A stretch of DNA of 64,000 bases from Lacrimispora defluvii. Lineage in GTDB: Bacteria > Bacillota > Clostridia > Lachnospirales > Lachnospiraceae. Position 1 is the first letter of the stretch; the number at the start of each line of letters is the position of its first letter. The notes under the pieces are model-generated. The model was not told the origin of the DNA and ran no database searches. It was given only the letters and a program-made list of their open reading frames with translations. Location of the stretch: positions 62,001 to 126,000 of the forward strand of contig JAAOXG010000024.1 of the NCBI GenBank assembly GCA_013036995.1, read 5' to 3'. Of this stretch, positions 1-9,009 are shown piece after piece. The position numbers were made by a program, and so were the translations under genes.

Positions 1-650
1 CTCTTCAGGCCCAGTACAATCTCATTCGTGCGATTCGGACAAAACGCTTAATCAGGGGAAACCGGATTGAAGATACTCTCATGATTGATACAAGAATTAT
101 TGCATGTACGGCAAAGAATCTGACTCAGCTGCGCAGTGAGTTCAAGTTTCGGTCTGATTTGTATTTCACCCTGAAATCTCTGCGTTTAAAGATCCCCAAT
201 TTAAAGGACAGAAGAGAAGATGTGGAGTATTTACTGGATCTGTATACCAGAAAATATATGGAGCAGTATTCCAGGTATCATGTAATGGCCCCTGGTGTAA
301 AACAGGTCCTTTTAAATTATCCATGGGAGGGAAACAGTATTCAGCTGGAAGCATTCTGCGAGAGAATGATTCTGACAGTAGGGAAACGTACCATTACAGA
401 GGCATATGTCAGAGATTTACTTGATGAACTCTATCACCGGGATACCAGTATCTATGCGGTTTCATTGGAAGAAGAGGAAAAAATGGAGCAATGGAGTCCT
501 GCGGGAACAGCGGAAAACCCGGAACGCACACTTATTAAATCAATACTAAACAAGTATAACGGGAACCGTACCTTAACTGCCAGGGAACTGAATATCAGCA
601 CAACCACATTATGGAGAAAAATAAAAAAATTGGAAATTATTGAAAAATAA
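1..650 (+). CDS. PrpR/sigma-54-activator-type regulator, C-terminal part (5' end outside window)
   Basis: The reading frame is open from base 3 with no start, so only about 215 C-terminal residues are visible. The first ~120 residues match the second half of an NtrC-class AAA+ domain: RIIACT, then FRSDLYF and RREDV, in the usual order for this family. The last ~45 residues form a Fis-type helix-turn-helix ending in STTTLWRKIKKL. The same architecture, with a PrpR N-domain, occurs at 24055-25839, so this is probably another signal-sensing activator. Unlike that protein, the visible ATPase segment is close to canonical. Whether it carries the GAFTGA sigma-54 loop cannot be seen. It lies just upstream of the enolase/ABC/GH43 operon and may control it; this is inferred from position. 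Confidence 0.8.
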   Translation, partial: LQAQYNLIRAIRTKRLIRGNRIEDTLMIDTRIIACTAKNLTQLRSEFKFRSDLYFTLKSLRLKIPNLKDRREDVEYLLDLYTRKYMEQYSRYHVMAPGVKQVLLNYPWEGNSIQLEAFCERMILTVGKRTITEAYVRDLLDELYHRDTSIYAVSLEEEEKMEQWSPAGTAENPERTLIKSILNKYNGNRTLTARELNISTTTLWRKIKKLEIIEK

Positions 651-658
651 TCTTGCGC

Positions 659-690
659 TCCATTGCAGAATGTAATGATTTTGCAATGGA
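659..690. repeat. 9-bp inverted repeat after the regulator gene
   Basis: TCCATTGCA (659-667) and TGCAATGGA (682-690) are perfect inverted repeats with a 14-base loop, directly after the regulator stop codon. No T-run follows, so it is a poor intrinsic terminator. It could be an operator or an upstream activating site for the adjacent regulator. Confidence 0.5.
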
Positions 691-724
691 TTAACCACAT
701 TTGAAATAAATATTAAGCAATATG

Positions 725-760
725 AAATGCATGCACAAAACGTAAATTGCGCATGCATTT
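725..760. promoter_or_regulatory. Large near-perfect palindrome, candidate operator of the enolase/ABC/GH43 operon
   Basis: The left arm AAATGCATGCACAA (725-738) and the right arm TTGCGCATGCATTT (747-760) are complementary at 13 of 14 positions around an 8-base centre. The site ends 18 bases before the -35 element of the next promoter, a position suited to an activator. Its ligand protein is unknown; the regulator encoded just upstream is the first candidate. Confidence 0.55.
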
Positions 761-778
761 TCTGTGTTAATGTGTCAA

Positions 779-807
779 TTGTTTGGGGAGTGGGATGACG
801 TTATACT
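779..807 (+). promoter_or_regulatory. Sigma-A-like promoter TTGTTT-17-TATACT
   Basis: TTGTTT at 779-784 and TATACT at 802-807 are 17 bases apart. Transcription would begin near 814, downstream of the GTG at 808, which supports the ATG at 847 as the true start of the next gene. No convincing GG/GC -24/-12 sigma-54 element was found here. Confidence 0.5.
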
Positions 808-846
808 GTGATAAGAATTTCAAGGCAAGTTATAACGGAGGCGCAT

Positions 847-1989
847 ATGAATAATACATTTCAATTTCAGGACAATATTCAATTTGTCAAAGCAGTTTAT
901 TATAATTTTCACCCGATTCCATTGCCAAAACCATTTAAGGATGGGACTGGCGGAATGGGTAAATATGCACCTGAGCAGGGCTGCATTGAGCTTTATGATT
1001 CAGAAGGGGCGTGCGCTCATCTTTGTGTTGGAAGAAGCTTTGTAAAAAATATTCTTCCAATGATCCTGGATGGACAGACAAGAACCTACAGCCAATGGAG
1101 AGATACTCTTTACTGGAAAATAAGAAATTCCGGATTTCAAAGTGGTCAGGCGGTGGAAGTGGGCCAGCTGGATCTAATGATGCTGGATATCCTTGCACAA
1201 AGAGCCGGTAAACCCCTGCACCGGTTCCTTGGGGCTGAAAAAGACTGGGCAGCTGCTTATAAAGGAGGCGGATCTCTGCTTCTGGAAGACGAAGAGCTGA
1301 CAGATGATATGGTCAGGTATGTACACGAGGGATATCAGACGGTGAAATTCAAGGTAGGCAGCAGTGACGGAAAGGACATGGAGCGTGATATACGCAGACT
1401 TAGAAAGGTGAGGGAAGCTGTGGGTTCCAAAATTGGGATTGCAGTGGATGCCAATCAGCGATGGAATGTAGAAGAAGCATATCGTTTTGCAAAATTGGCG
1501 GAGCCTTATGATCTGGCATGGTTTGAAGAACCGATACACGCTCACGATATGAATGGAATTAAAGAACTTAAGGAGTTGGGCGTTCCTATGCCGCTGGCAT
1601 TTGGAGAATCAATGAGAATTTATTATGCTTATGAAACCTATGCGGAAAAAGGGGTGGATCATCTGCAGCCTTCCATAGGACGGATGAGCCGAATCGATGA
1701 TATTCTGAAGATCCGGGATTTAGCCAGAAAGAAAGGAATCACGTTCTCATCCGGAGGAAGAATTTATCTGAATGCTATTTTCGGCTGCCTGTATGGGGAA
1801 GATGAAATGATTGAATATCATGAGCCGATCAGCAGGCCGGTGGGTAAATATACCCTGTTCCAACCAGAGGAAAAGAACGGAAGATTTTATTGTCAGCCTG
1901 ACCTGCCTGGAAATCCACAGCGTATGGATCTTGAAAAACTGGAAAAGGACGGGCTGCTGGAAAGTAAAAAAATATTCTATACAGAATAA
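847..1989 (+). CDS. Enolase-superfamily (mandelate racemase/muconate lactonizing-like) enzyme
   Basis: A 380-residue protein starting at ATG 847, five bases after GGAGG. The N-terminal capping domain is followed by a TIM barrel with K167-x-K169 (KFK), metal-ligand candidates D201 (VDANQRW), E227 (WFEEP) and E254 (FGES), all typical of the superfamily. Most relatives dehydrate sugar acids or epimerise acids. Oddly, the Asp-His dyad of mandelate racemase-type enzymes is not recognisable: the late barrel reads LQPSIGRMSRID and FSSGGRIYLN, without the usual Asp or His. It is the first gene of an operon with a sugar ABC transporter and a GH43 enzyme, so its substrate is probably a sugar acid or lactone freed from an imported glycan. 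The exact reaction is not predictable from sequence. Confidence 0.85.
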   Translation: MNNTFQFQDNIQFVKAVYYNFHPIPLPKPFKDGTGGMGKYAPEQGCIELYDSEGACAHLCVGRSFVKNILPMILDGQTRTYSQWRDTLYWKIRNSGFQSGQAVEVGQLDLMMLDILAQRAGKPLHRFLGAEKDWAAAYKGGGSLLLEDEELTDDMVRYVHEGYQTVKFKVGSSDGKDMERDIRRLRKVREAVGSKIGIAVDANQRWNVEEAYRFAKLAEPYDLAWFEEPIHAHDMNGIKELKELGVPMPLAFGESMRIYYAYETYAEKGVDHLQPSIGRMSRIDDILKIRDLARKKGITFSSGGRIYLNAIFGCLYGEDEMIEYHEPISRPVGKYTLFQPEEKNGRFYCQPDLPGNPQRMDLEKLEKDGLLESKKIFYTE

Positions 1990-2014
1990 GACTATGGTTG
2001 TGGGAGGGACAATT

Positions 2015-2947
2015 TTGGAAAAAAATAACAGAAGAAATCTCCGGGTATCAAAATATAAAAATCCCAGGGATTTTATAAAAAAGAACTTTGGTTTTTTATT
2101 TATACTGCCCTGGTGGATTGGTTTTGCCATCTTTAAATTTTATCCGTTTATGGCATCGTTTATTTACAGCTTTCATGAATACAATCTGTTTCGGACAGCT
2201 GCATTCGTGGGACTGGAAAATTATAAGGCGATACTTCAGGATAAGCTGACCATGACTGCGTTTGGACAGACATTTAAGTATGCGTTTTTAACAGTTCCGC
2301 TGGAACTTTCGTTCGCCTTGTTTATCGCATACATTTTGAATTTTAAAATAAGAGGAGTCAATTTTTTCAGAACTGCTTATTACATACCCTCTATTTTAGG
2401 CGGTTCCGTATCCATTGCAGTCTTATGGAGATTTCTTTTTAAGACGGAAGGTCTGATCAATATGATATCTGCAAAAGTAGGAGTGGAACCTTTTAACTGG
2501 CTTGGAGACACCAGGGGCGCATTTTTTGTTATTGTACTTTTGCGTATCTGGCAGTTTGGCTCTCCAATGGTCATTTTTCTGGCTGCACTAAAAGGGGTGT
2601 CTGCGGATCTGTATGAGGCGGCGTCTATTGATGGAGCTGGAAAATGGAGACAGTTTTTTAATATTACAGTACCTCTTATCACGCCGGTAATATTTTATAA
2701 TTTTGTAACACAGCTTTGTCACAAATTTCAGGAATTTAACGGTCCGTTTATTATAACAAGAGGAGGTCCTCTGCGGTCCACCACTCTGGTATCTCTGCTG
2801 GTTTACAATAATGCGTTTAAAAGCTATGAAATGGGAATGGCAAGCGCCATTGCATGGCTGCTGTTTTTAATTATCACCACATTCACTATAATTGCTTTTG
2901 TCAGCCAGAAGTACTGGGTATATTACAGCGATGAGGATGGGAGGTAA
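2015..2947 (+). CDS. Sugar ABC transporter permease (MalF/UgpA type)
   Basis: About 310 residues, with six predicted membrane helices and the permease EAA loop (EAASIDGAGKWRQFF, then PLITP) that contacts the ATPase. A TTG start at 2015 is chosen because GGAGGG at 2003-2008 is six bases upstream. An in-frame ATG at 1994 has no ribosome binding site. It pairs with the permease at 2953 and the lipoprotein at 3830 as a carbohydrate-uptake-1 family importer. No ATPase is encoded nearby, so a shared MsmK/UgpC-like ATPase encoded elsewhere is likely, as is usual in this family. Confidence 0.9.
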   Translation: MEKNNRRNLRVSKYKNPRDFIKKNFGFLFILPWWIGFAIFKFYPFMASFIYSFHEYNLFRTAAFVGLENYKAILQDKLTMTAFGQTFKYAFLTVPLELSFALFIAYILNFKIRGVNFFRTAYYIPSILGGSVSIAVLWRFLFKTEGLINMISAKVGVEPFNWLGDTRGAFFVIVLLRIWQFGSPMVIFLAALKGVSADLYEAASIDGAGKWRQFFNITVPLITPVIFYNFVTQLCHKFQEFNGPFIITRGGPLRSTTLVSLLVYNNAFKSYEMGMASAIAWLLFLIITTFTIIAFVSQKYWVYYSDEDGR

Positions 2948-2952
2948 GAATA

Positions 2953-3801
2953 ATGACAAGAGAAAAGAGAGACAGAATTAACACATTTCTTCGATACCTG
3001 ATCCTGATATTAGTAGGTACTATAATGGTTTATCCATTAATCTGGATGGTGGGTGCTTCATTTAAAACCAATGCAGAAATCTTCTCAAGTATAGGATTTA
3101 TTCCAAAATCGCCTACTGTGGAGGGTTATGTACGAGGCTTTAAGGGCTATGAAGGAATGACTCTGCTATTTTTTATGTGGAACACTTATAGATTTGTTCT
3201 TCCTAAAGTTGCCGTTACTGTTTTTTCAGCAGTTTTTACAGCATACGGTTTTGCCAGGTTTCAATTTATCGGAAAGAGATTTTCCTTTGCTGTGCTATTA
3301 TCTACGTTATTTTTACCTCAGGTTGTGCTTAATGTTCCGCAGTATATATTGTTTAACCAGATTGGATGGCTGGATTCTTATCTGCCCCTGATTATTCCCT
3401 CGCTATTTGCAGGAGACACCTATTTTGTGTATATGCTGATCCAGTTTCTCAGGGGGATTCCGAAAGAACTGGAAGAGGCAGCGAAAATAGACGGCTGTAA
3501 TGTATTGCAGACATTGTGGTATGTTATTGTTCCAATGCTGAAGCCTTCCATTGTATCCTGCGCGTTGTTTCAGTTTATGTGGGCTTCCAATGATTTTATG
3601 GGGCCGTTAATTTATGTCAACACAGTAGCAAAATATCCGGTTTCCATTTTTCTGCGTATGTCCATGGATGCAGATGTGGGATTTGAGTGGAATCGGGTTC
3701 TGGCAATGTCGCTGATTGCGATTATTCCGTCTTTAGCAGTATTTTTTATGGCACAGAATTCCTTTGTAGATGGAATTGCAGCAGGCGGGGTAAAAGGTTA
3801 A
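2953..3801 (+). CDS. Sugar ABC transporter permease (MalG type)
   Basis: 282 residues. It has an N-terminal membrane helix (about residues 11-33), then the typical MalG-like helices and the EAA loop (LEEAAKIDGCNVLQTLW, then VPMLKP). It ends in a short GGVKG tail common to these permeases. It begins five bases after the upstream permease, with GGGAGG in the end of that gene as ribosome binding site. It forms the inner-membrane channel with the preceding permease. Confidence 0.92.
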   Translation: MTREKRDRINTFLRYLILILVGTIMVYPLIWMVGASFKTNAEIFSSIGFIPKSPTVEGYVRGFKGYEGMTLLFFMWNTYRFVLPKVAVTVFSAVFTAYGFARFQFIGKRFSFAVLLSTLFLPQVVLNVPQYILFNQIGWLDSYLPLIIPSLFAGDTYFVYMLIQFLRGIPKELEEAAKIDGCNVLQTLWYVIVPMLKPSIVSCALFQFMWASNDFMGPLIYVNTVAKYPVSIFLRMSMDADVGFEWNRVLAMSLIAIIPSLAVFFMAQNSFVDGIAAGGVKG

Positions 3802-3829
3802 AAATAGAAATTTTTGGAGGAGGAGAAAC

Positions 3830-5209
3830 ATGAAGAGAAACAATTGGAAACAGACGGCGGTATTTGCTTTATCCGGTTTATTAGCTGCATCTCTTGCAGG
3901 CTGTATGCCGACAGAGAGCAGTAAACCCCAGGGGGAGACAACCGTATCAGAAACACAGGCTGCCAGCCAGGGAGCAGCGGGGCCTGCAAAAGCGGAAGGA
4001 CTTAAAGTAAATACGACTGATCCCATAACTCTTCGTATGAACTGGTGGGGAGGAGACAGCAGACATCAGGCAACACTGGAGGGAATCAAGGCTTTTGAAG
4101 CAAAGTATCCGAACATAAAAGTAGAAGCGGAATATGAATCGTTTACAGGTCATGAGGAAAAGGTCGCACTGGCTCTGAAATCAGGCTCTGCTGCAGATGT
4201 GGTTCAGCTGAATATGGACTGGGTATTTAATTACTCGCCGGATGGAAGTCTTTTTTATGATTTAAATAAGGTGTCAGATATCATTGATTTAAAGGCATAT
4301 GATAAATCAGATCTGGATTACTATACGACCAATGGAGTTTTACAGGCGCTGCCAGCAAGCAATACGGGGCGTGTATTCTTCTGGAATACCACAAGACTGA
4401 AAGATGTGGGGGTAGAAATTCCTAAGAATTTAGATGAACTGTATGCCGTTGGAGAAGCTTTTGCGGCTTATAAAGATGGTACCTACTATCCGATTATATT
4501 AAATGAACTGGATCGCATGACACTGATGGTTTATTATTTGCAGTGTAAATACGGGAAACCATGGGTAGAAAACTATCAGCTGCAATACAGTAAGGAAGAG
4601 ATCCAGAAGGGATTGGAATGGATCAGCTTATTAGAAGAAAAGCATGTAATTCCTACTTTGGAGGTTCTTGCGGGCGATGGTTCAGAATTGGTGGATACAA
4701 ACCAGCGATGGATTGACGGGCATTACGCAGGTATGTATATTTGGGACAGCAACTTAAAGAAATACCAGGAAGCAGCCCCTGGTTTTGAATTTGAGGTAGG
4801 AGATTATATTAATATGGGAGATTACAAAGGCGGCATGACAAAAGCCTCCATGGTATTTGCAATCCCCAAATCTTCAAAATACCCGGCAGAGTCAGCTGCA
4901 CTGATCCAGTTCCTTTTCGGTGATCCGGAGGGGGCAAAGATTCTGGGGGATACCAGAGGAGTGCCAGCAAATAAAAATGGACTTGCATCTCTTGATTTAT
5001 CCAATAGCCTAGCAGCAATAGCAAATAAAAAAGTTATGGAATGGACTACTTTTAAGTTTGATCCTGTATTTGAACGTTCTGCACTTAAAAATCCAGATGG
5101 TACTTATTATATGGGTATGCAGATGCTCAGTTACAAACAGGATGATGCAGCAGGAGTTGCAGAATATCTGGTTAACGACATCAGTAAACAGTTAGAATCA
5201 GCGAAATGA
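3830..5209 (+). CDS. Sugar-binding lipoprotein of the ABC importer
   Basis: 459 residues starting after GGAGGAGG. A lipoprotein signal ends in LAGC with the acylated Cys at position 25, followed by a Ser/Thr/Ala-rich linker and an extracellular solute-binding protein family 1 fold (TLRMNWWGGDSRH near the mature start). It would sit on the outer face of the membrane and deliver an oligosaccharide to the permeases at 2015 and 2953. With GH43 as the next gene, xylo- or arabino-oligosaccharides are a reasonable guess for the ligand. Confidence 0.92.
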   Translation: MKRNNWKQTAVFALSGLLAASLAGCMPTESSKPQGETTVSETQAASQGAAGPAKAEGLKVNTTDPITLRMNWWGGDSRHQATLEGIKAFEAKYPNIKVEAEYESFTGHEEKVALALKSGSAADVVQLNMDWVFNYSPDGSLFYDLNKVSDIIDLKAYDKSDLDYYTTNGVLQALPASNTGRVFFWNTTRLKDVGVEIPKNLDELYAVGEAFAAYKDGTYYPIILNELDRMTLMVYYLQCKYGKPWVENYQLQYSKEEIQKGLEWISLLEEKHVIPTLEVLAGDGSELVDTNQRWIDGHYAGMYIWDSNLKKYQEAAPGFEFEVGDYINMGDYKGGMTKASMVFAIPKSSKYPAESAALIQFLFGDPEGAKILGDTRGVPANKNGLASLDLSNSLAAIANKKVMEWTTFKFDPVFERSALKNPDGTYYMGMQMLSYKQDDAAGVAEYLVNDISKQLESAK

Positions 5210-5232
5210 TTTTAAAAAGAGAGGGAGAGTTG

Positions 5233-6804
5233 ATGAGTAAAATTTTAAAAAATCCAATACTGCCCGGATTTTATCCCGATCCTTCCGTATGCAGAAAAGG
5301 ATCTGATTACTTTCTGGTTACTTCTACCTTTGAGTATTTTCCGGGAATCCCTCTCTTTCACTCAAAAGATTTTGTGAATTGGCATCAAATCGGTAATGTC
5401 CTTTCCAGGCCGGAGCAGCTTGATCTGGATGGAATTGCATCTTCTAAGGGAATTTATGCCTCGTCAATTTTTTATAATGAGGAAAAACAACGATTTTATG
5501 TTATCAGCACACTCGTTAAAAACAGTTTATACCACGATAATGTCAATTTCTATGTATGGTCAGAGAAGCCGGAAGGACCGTGGTCCAAACCCGTAATTAT
5601 AAAGGGAGCGGAGGGAATTGATCCCTCTTTCGTATTTGACGGAGAAAAAGCTTACTATCTGGGAAACTTAAGACCATTTCCCCAGGAACCGGAAAAAGGA
5701 AGGTATATCTGGCTGCAGGAACTTAACTTAGAGCGGGGAGAATTAATTGGTGAGCGATTTATTCTGCTGAAACAGGGAGCATTAATAAATGCTGCTGCAC
5801 CGGAAGGACCCCATATTTATCATATCGGAGACTGGTATTATCTGATGATTGCGGAAGGAGGTACGTTCCGCAATCATGCCAGTACCATATTCCGAAGCAG
5901 AAAGCTTACAGGCCCTTATGAAGCAGACCCCAGAAATCCTTTAATTACACACAGAAATTTAAGGAGTGATTATCCGATTAAAAATCCGGGTCATAGTGAT
6001 CTGATACAGCTGCATAACGGAGAATGGTGGGCAGTACTTTTGGCTACAAGACAGGATGGCGGGAATTATGGAAATCTTGGAAGAGAGACGTTTGCAGTAC
6101 CAGTTGAGTGGGAGGAAGAATGGCCGCTTTTCTCTCCCGGGACCGGACATGTTGAGTTTTGTTATCCTGCGCCGGATTTGCCAGAGCAAAAATGGCAGAC
6201 TGAATGGGAGCGGGAGGACTTTGACTGCATTGAGCTGCCATATAAATGGCTTATGCTGAGAACACCCGGGTTTCCGATATACAGCCTGACAGAAAGGCCC
6301 GGGTTTTTAAGGCTTTATCTTCAGCCGAATACAATAAAACAAGAAAGCTTTTGTTCTTTTGCAGGGTGTCGTCAGCAGCATCTTTGCTTTAAGACTGCGG
6401 CAGCCATGGAGTTTGATCCTGCCAGTGGGGGAGAGGCGGCTGGAATGGTTCTGCGGATGAATCATAAATATCATATACGAATAGAGTACGGTAATTTTGA
6501 TGGCAAAAAAGAGGTGCGTCTTACCAGATGTTTTGATGGGCAGGATCAGATTCTTTCTTCACTTCCATGGAATAAAAATAAAATTACATTCTATATAAAA
6601 ATGAATTATCAATCGATTGATTTTTCCTGTTCCGACGATGGAAAAAAACATGATGTGCTTTTGAAGCAAGTAGACGGCAGTCTGTTAAGCAGAGAGACAG
6701 CAGGCGGTTATACTGGTACAGTGATTGGTTTGTATGCGTCTTCGAATCACACTGAAAGCAGCAATTTTGCGGATTTTGACTGGTTTGATTATCACGCGGA
6801 ATAA
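5233..6804 (+). CDS. GH43 family glycosidase (beta-xylosidase/arabinofuranosidase-like)
   Basis: 523 residues. ATG 5233 is preceded by GAGGGAGAG and is preferred over an in-frame ATG at 5206 inside the upstream gene. The five-bladed beta-propeller carries the three acidic residues of GH43: D16 (FYPDPS), D130 (GIDPSF) and E191 (APEGPH). A C-terminal beta-sandwich (about residues 330-523) matches the accessory domain usual in xylan 1,4-beta-xylosidases. There is no signal peptide, so it acts in the cytoplasm on oligosaccharides imported by the preceding transporter. Family members cleave beta-1,4-xylose or alpha-L-arabinofuranose; which one applies here is not resolved. Confidence 0.9.
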   Translation: MSKILKNPILPGFYPDPSVCRKGSDYFLVTSTFEYFPGIPLFHSKDFVNWHQIGNVLSRPEQLDLDGIASSKGIYASSIFYNEEKQRFYVISTLVKNSLYHDNVNFYVWSEKPEGPWSKPVIIKGAEGIDPSFVFDGEKAYYLGNLRPFPQEPEKGRYIWLQELNLERGELIGERFILLKQGALINAAAPEGPHIYHIGDWYYLMIAEGGTFRNHASTIFRSRKLTGPYEADPRNPLITHRNLRSDYPIKNPGHSDLIQLHNGEWWAVLLATRQDGGNYGNLGRETFAVPVEWEEEWPLFSPGTGHVEFCYPAPDLPEQKWQTEWEREDFDCIELPYKWLMLRTPGFPIYSLTERPGFLRLYLQPNTIKQESFCSFAGCRQQHLCFKTAAAMEFDPASGGEAAGMVLRMNHKYHIRIEYGNFDGKKEVRLTRCFDGQDQILSSLPWNKNKITFYIKMNYQSIDFSCSDDGKKHDVLLKQVDGSLLSRETAGGYTGTVIGLYASSNHTESSNFADFDWFDYHAE

Positions 6805-6850
6805 TTAAATTAAGTGAATACTTTAGTTTGTAAATAGATTATCCTTCTTC

Positions 6851-6879
6851 TTGCTATCCCATTATCTCCATGCTATATT
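6851..6879 (+). promoter_or_regulatory. Promoter of the chemoreceptor gene (TTGCTA-17-TATATT, extended -10)
   Basis: TTGCTA at 6851-6856 and TATATT at 6874-6879 are 17 bases apart, with TG one base upstream of the -10. A second TATAAT lies at 6884-6889 without a good -35. No strong terminator separates this from the GH43 gene, so read-through is possible. Confidence 0.5.
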
Positions 6880-6906
6880 AAAGTATAATTTTTAAAGGGA
6901 GAAAGG

Positions 6907-8934
6907 ATGTCTATGATGAACAAGAGAAAAAAACGCATATTTACAAGGATGCTCTTCGGTATTTCTGTTCCGGTTATAGCAATATTAATCCTGTCAGGAT
7001 TTCTTATTACTATGCAGGTAGGAAATAGCATGGAACATCAGTCAACGGAAAATCTTAATTCGGCATCCTTAGCGGCGGCAAATCAGGTGGACTCTTTCCT
7101 GACTTTTTACATGGCTGAGATGAAGAGTGCTGCGGCAAGCCAGCAGGTGGAAGAGTATTTAAAGAATGCGACTGGAAACGTCAGAATGCCAGACAGCCAG
7201 GGATATCCGGAGATTAAGAAAACCCTGGATAAGATACAGGCAACGGATAAGGATAATATTCTCGCTGCATGGGTTGCAGATCTGGATTTAAGTCAGGTAA
7301 CCCAGTCGGACAACTTTACATCGGAAGATGGGTGGGATATTTCAAGCAGACCCTGGTACCGGGCGATGGAACTGGATCACCCAATATTGACGGAGCCATA
7401 TGTGGATGCCAGTACCGGGCAGGTCATTGTCAGTGCCGTTTGCGGCGTATTTGACAGCAGCACAGGAAAACCCCTTGGTGTGATGGGACTGGATATTAAG
7501 CTGTCCCAGCTTGTGACTATTATGAGTAATTACAAAATCGGGACAGACGGATTCGTGGTTCTGGCCACTGAGGGAGGACAAATTGTTTATCACCCCAACA
7601 ATGATATGATTCAGAAGAATGTTTCGGAAGTGGAGATTTCAGATAATATGAAACAGGCCATAACCGGACAGGCAGCAGGAAGCTATACATACTCCATGAA
7701 TAAGGAAAATTATTTCGGTGCATTAAACAAGGTGGGAAATTCCGGCTGGCTTGTACTCTCCAGCATACCCAGATCAGAAGTTCTTGCTTCCCGCACGGCT
7801 GTGACTGTCACTATTGTCTCTGTCTTCTTACTGGGATCGGCACTACTGGTTCTCTTAATTATTCTTATTTCCAGGCGTTTGACAAAGCCCCTTAAAAATC
7901 TGTCCAATGTTGCAGAGCAGATTGCGGAGGGTAAACTGGATCTGGCTATGGAGAACTTTGATAATGACGAGATTGGAATGGTGGCTGCTTCATTGGGCAA
8001 TACCGTATTACAGCTGAAAGATTATGTAAATTATATTGATGAAATCACTTCGGTTCTCAACCAGATTGCAGACAAGAATCTGGCGTTCCGGCTGGAATAT
8101 GATTACAAAGGGAATTTTGAGAAGGTTAAGAATGCCCTGCTTAAAATCAGCAGTACCTTAACGTTAACCATGGAGAAAATTGTAAATGCTTCAGAACAGG
8201 TAGCTTATGGGTCACAGAACATAAGCGGAAGTTCACAGGCACTTGCACAGGGGGCAACAGAACAGGCCAGTGCAGTAGAAGAACTGGCTGCCACGATCAA
8301 TGACATCTCACATAACATTGATAAGAACGCCCAGGATTCCACAAGCGCCAATGAACAGGCAGTTGCAGCCACAGGTGAGCTGGAAACCAGCAGCAGACAC
8401 ATGGAGGCTCTGGTTACTGCCATGGATGAAATTAGTGAGAATTCCAGGGAGATCAGCAAGATTATCAAGACCATTGAAGATATTGCATTTCAGACCAATA
8501 TTCTTGCACTCAATGCGGCTGTGGAAGCAGCCAGGGCAGGAGAAGCGGGAAAAGGATTTGCTGTAGTCGCAGATGAAGTCCGTAATCTGGCGTCAAAAAG
8601 CTCAGAAGCGGCTCAGAATACCACACACCTGATTGAAAACTCCATTCAGTCGGTTATGAATGGCTCCGTCCTGGTAAAAGACGCGGCAGAGTCTCTTTCA
8701 ACGGCAGTTGTAAGTACCCGCTCCGTATCGGAGATGATAGAACGGATCTCAGAAGCTTCCGTCAGACAATCGGAAGCAATCCGTCAGGTCACTGTTGGTA
8801 TCGATCAGATCTCAGCAGTAGTACAGACCAACTCCGCAACAGCAGAGGAAAGTGCAGCTGCCAGCAAAGAGCTGTCTGATATGGCTGCAGTATTAAAAGA
8901 ACTGGTAGATGAATTTCAATTAGATCGTAATTAA
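6907..8934 (+). CDS. Methyl-accepting chemotaxis protein with Cache sensor
   Basis: 675 residues. Membrane helix 1 (about 15-36), an extracellular double-Cache-like ligand domain with a WYRAM...PYVDASTGQ segment (about 40-290), helix 2 (about 297-320), HAMP, then a long signalling coiled coil. The highly conserved CheA/CheW-binding hairpin [20 protein letters not shown] lies near residues 520-545, flanked by glutamate/glutamine methylation helices. It would report an external small molecule to the chemotaxis kinase. Its place directly after a glycan-uptake operon suggests, but does not prove, that the attractant is related to that operon's substrate. Confidence 0.95.
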   Translation: MSMMNKRKKRIFTRMLFGISVPVIAILILSGFLITMQVGNSMEHQSTENLNSASLAAANQVDSFLTFYMAEMKSAAASQQVEEYLKNATGNVRMPDSQGYPEIKKTLDKIQATDKDNILAAWVADLDLSQVTQSDNFTSEDGWDISSRPWYRAMELDHPILTEPYVDASTGQVIVSAVCGVFDSSTGKPLGVMGLDIKLSQLVTIMSNYKIGTDGFVVLATEGGQIVYHPNNDMIQKNVSEVEISDNMKQAITGQAAGSYTYSMNKENYFGALNKVGNSGWLVLSSIPRSEVLASRTAVTVTIVSVFLLGSALLVLLIILISRRLTKPLKNLSNVAEQIAEGKLDLAMENFDNDEIGMVAASLGNTVLQLKDYVNYIDEITSVLNQIADKNLAFRLEYDYKGNFEKVKNALLKISSTLTLTMEKIVNASEQVAYGSQNISGSSQALAQGATEQASAVEELAATINDISHNIDKNAQDSTSANEQAVAATGELETSSRHMEALVTAMDEISENSREISKIIKTIEDIAFQTNILALNAAVEAARAGEAGKGFAVVADEVRNLASKSSEAAQNTTHLIENSIQSVMNGSVLVKDAAESLSTAVVSTRSVSEMIERISEASVRQSEAIRQVTVGIDQISAVVQTNSATAEESAAASKELSDMAAVLKELVDEFQLDRN

Positions 8935-8941
8935 TTTAAAT

Positions 8942-8995
8942 AAGAGGCTGGCGAAAACTAACAGATCATAGTTAGTTTTTGGAGGCCTCTTTTAC
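8942..8995 (+). terminator. Intrinsic terminator after the chemoreceptor gene
   Basis: Nested stems AGAGGC/GCCTCT (8943-8948 with 8985-8990) and AAAACTAAC/GTTAGTTTT (8954-8962 with 8971-8979), followed by TTTTACTTTTT. The next gene is convergent. Confidence 0.85.
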
Positions 8996-9009
8996 TTTTT
9001 ATGTAGTAG

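Noticed and set aside
651-846. Sigma-54 -24/-12 promoter expected downstream of an NtrC-type regulator
   Set aside because: No GG-N10-GC element with acceptable context was seen; a TTGTTT-17-TATACT sigma-A promoter fits better.
1174-1545. Complement-strand open frame of 123 codons
   Set aside because: Shadow of the enolase-superfamily gene.
1994-2014. ATG 1994 as start of the first permease
   Set aside because: It lacks a ribosome binding site, whereas TTG 2015 has GGAGGG at proper distance.
847-6804. Catabolite-response element in the enolase operon promoter (around AAAACGTAAA)
   Set aside because: Only the CG centre fits; several of the fixed positions of the cre consensus do not match.
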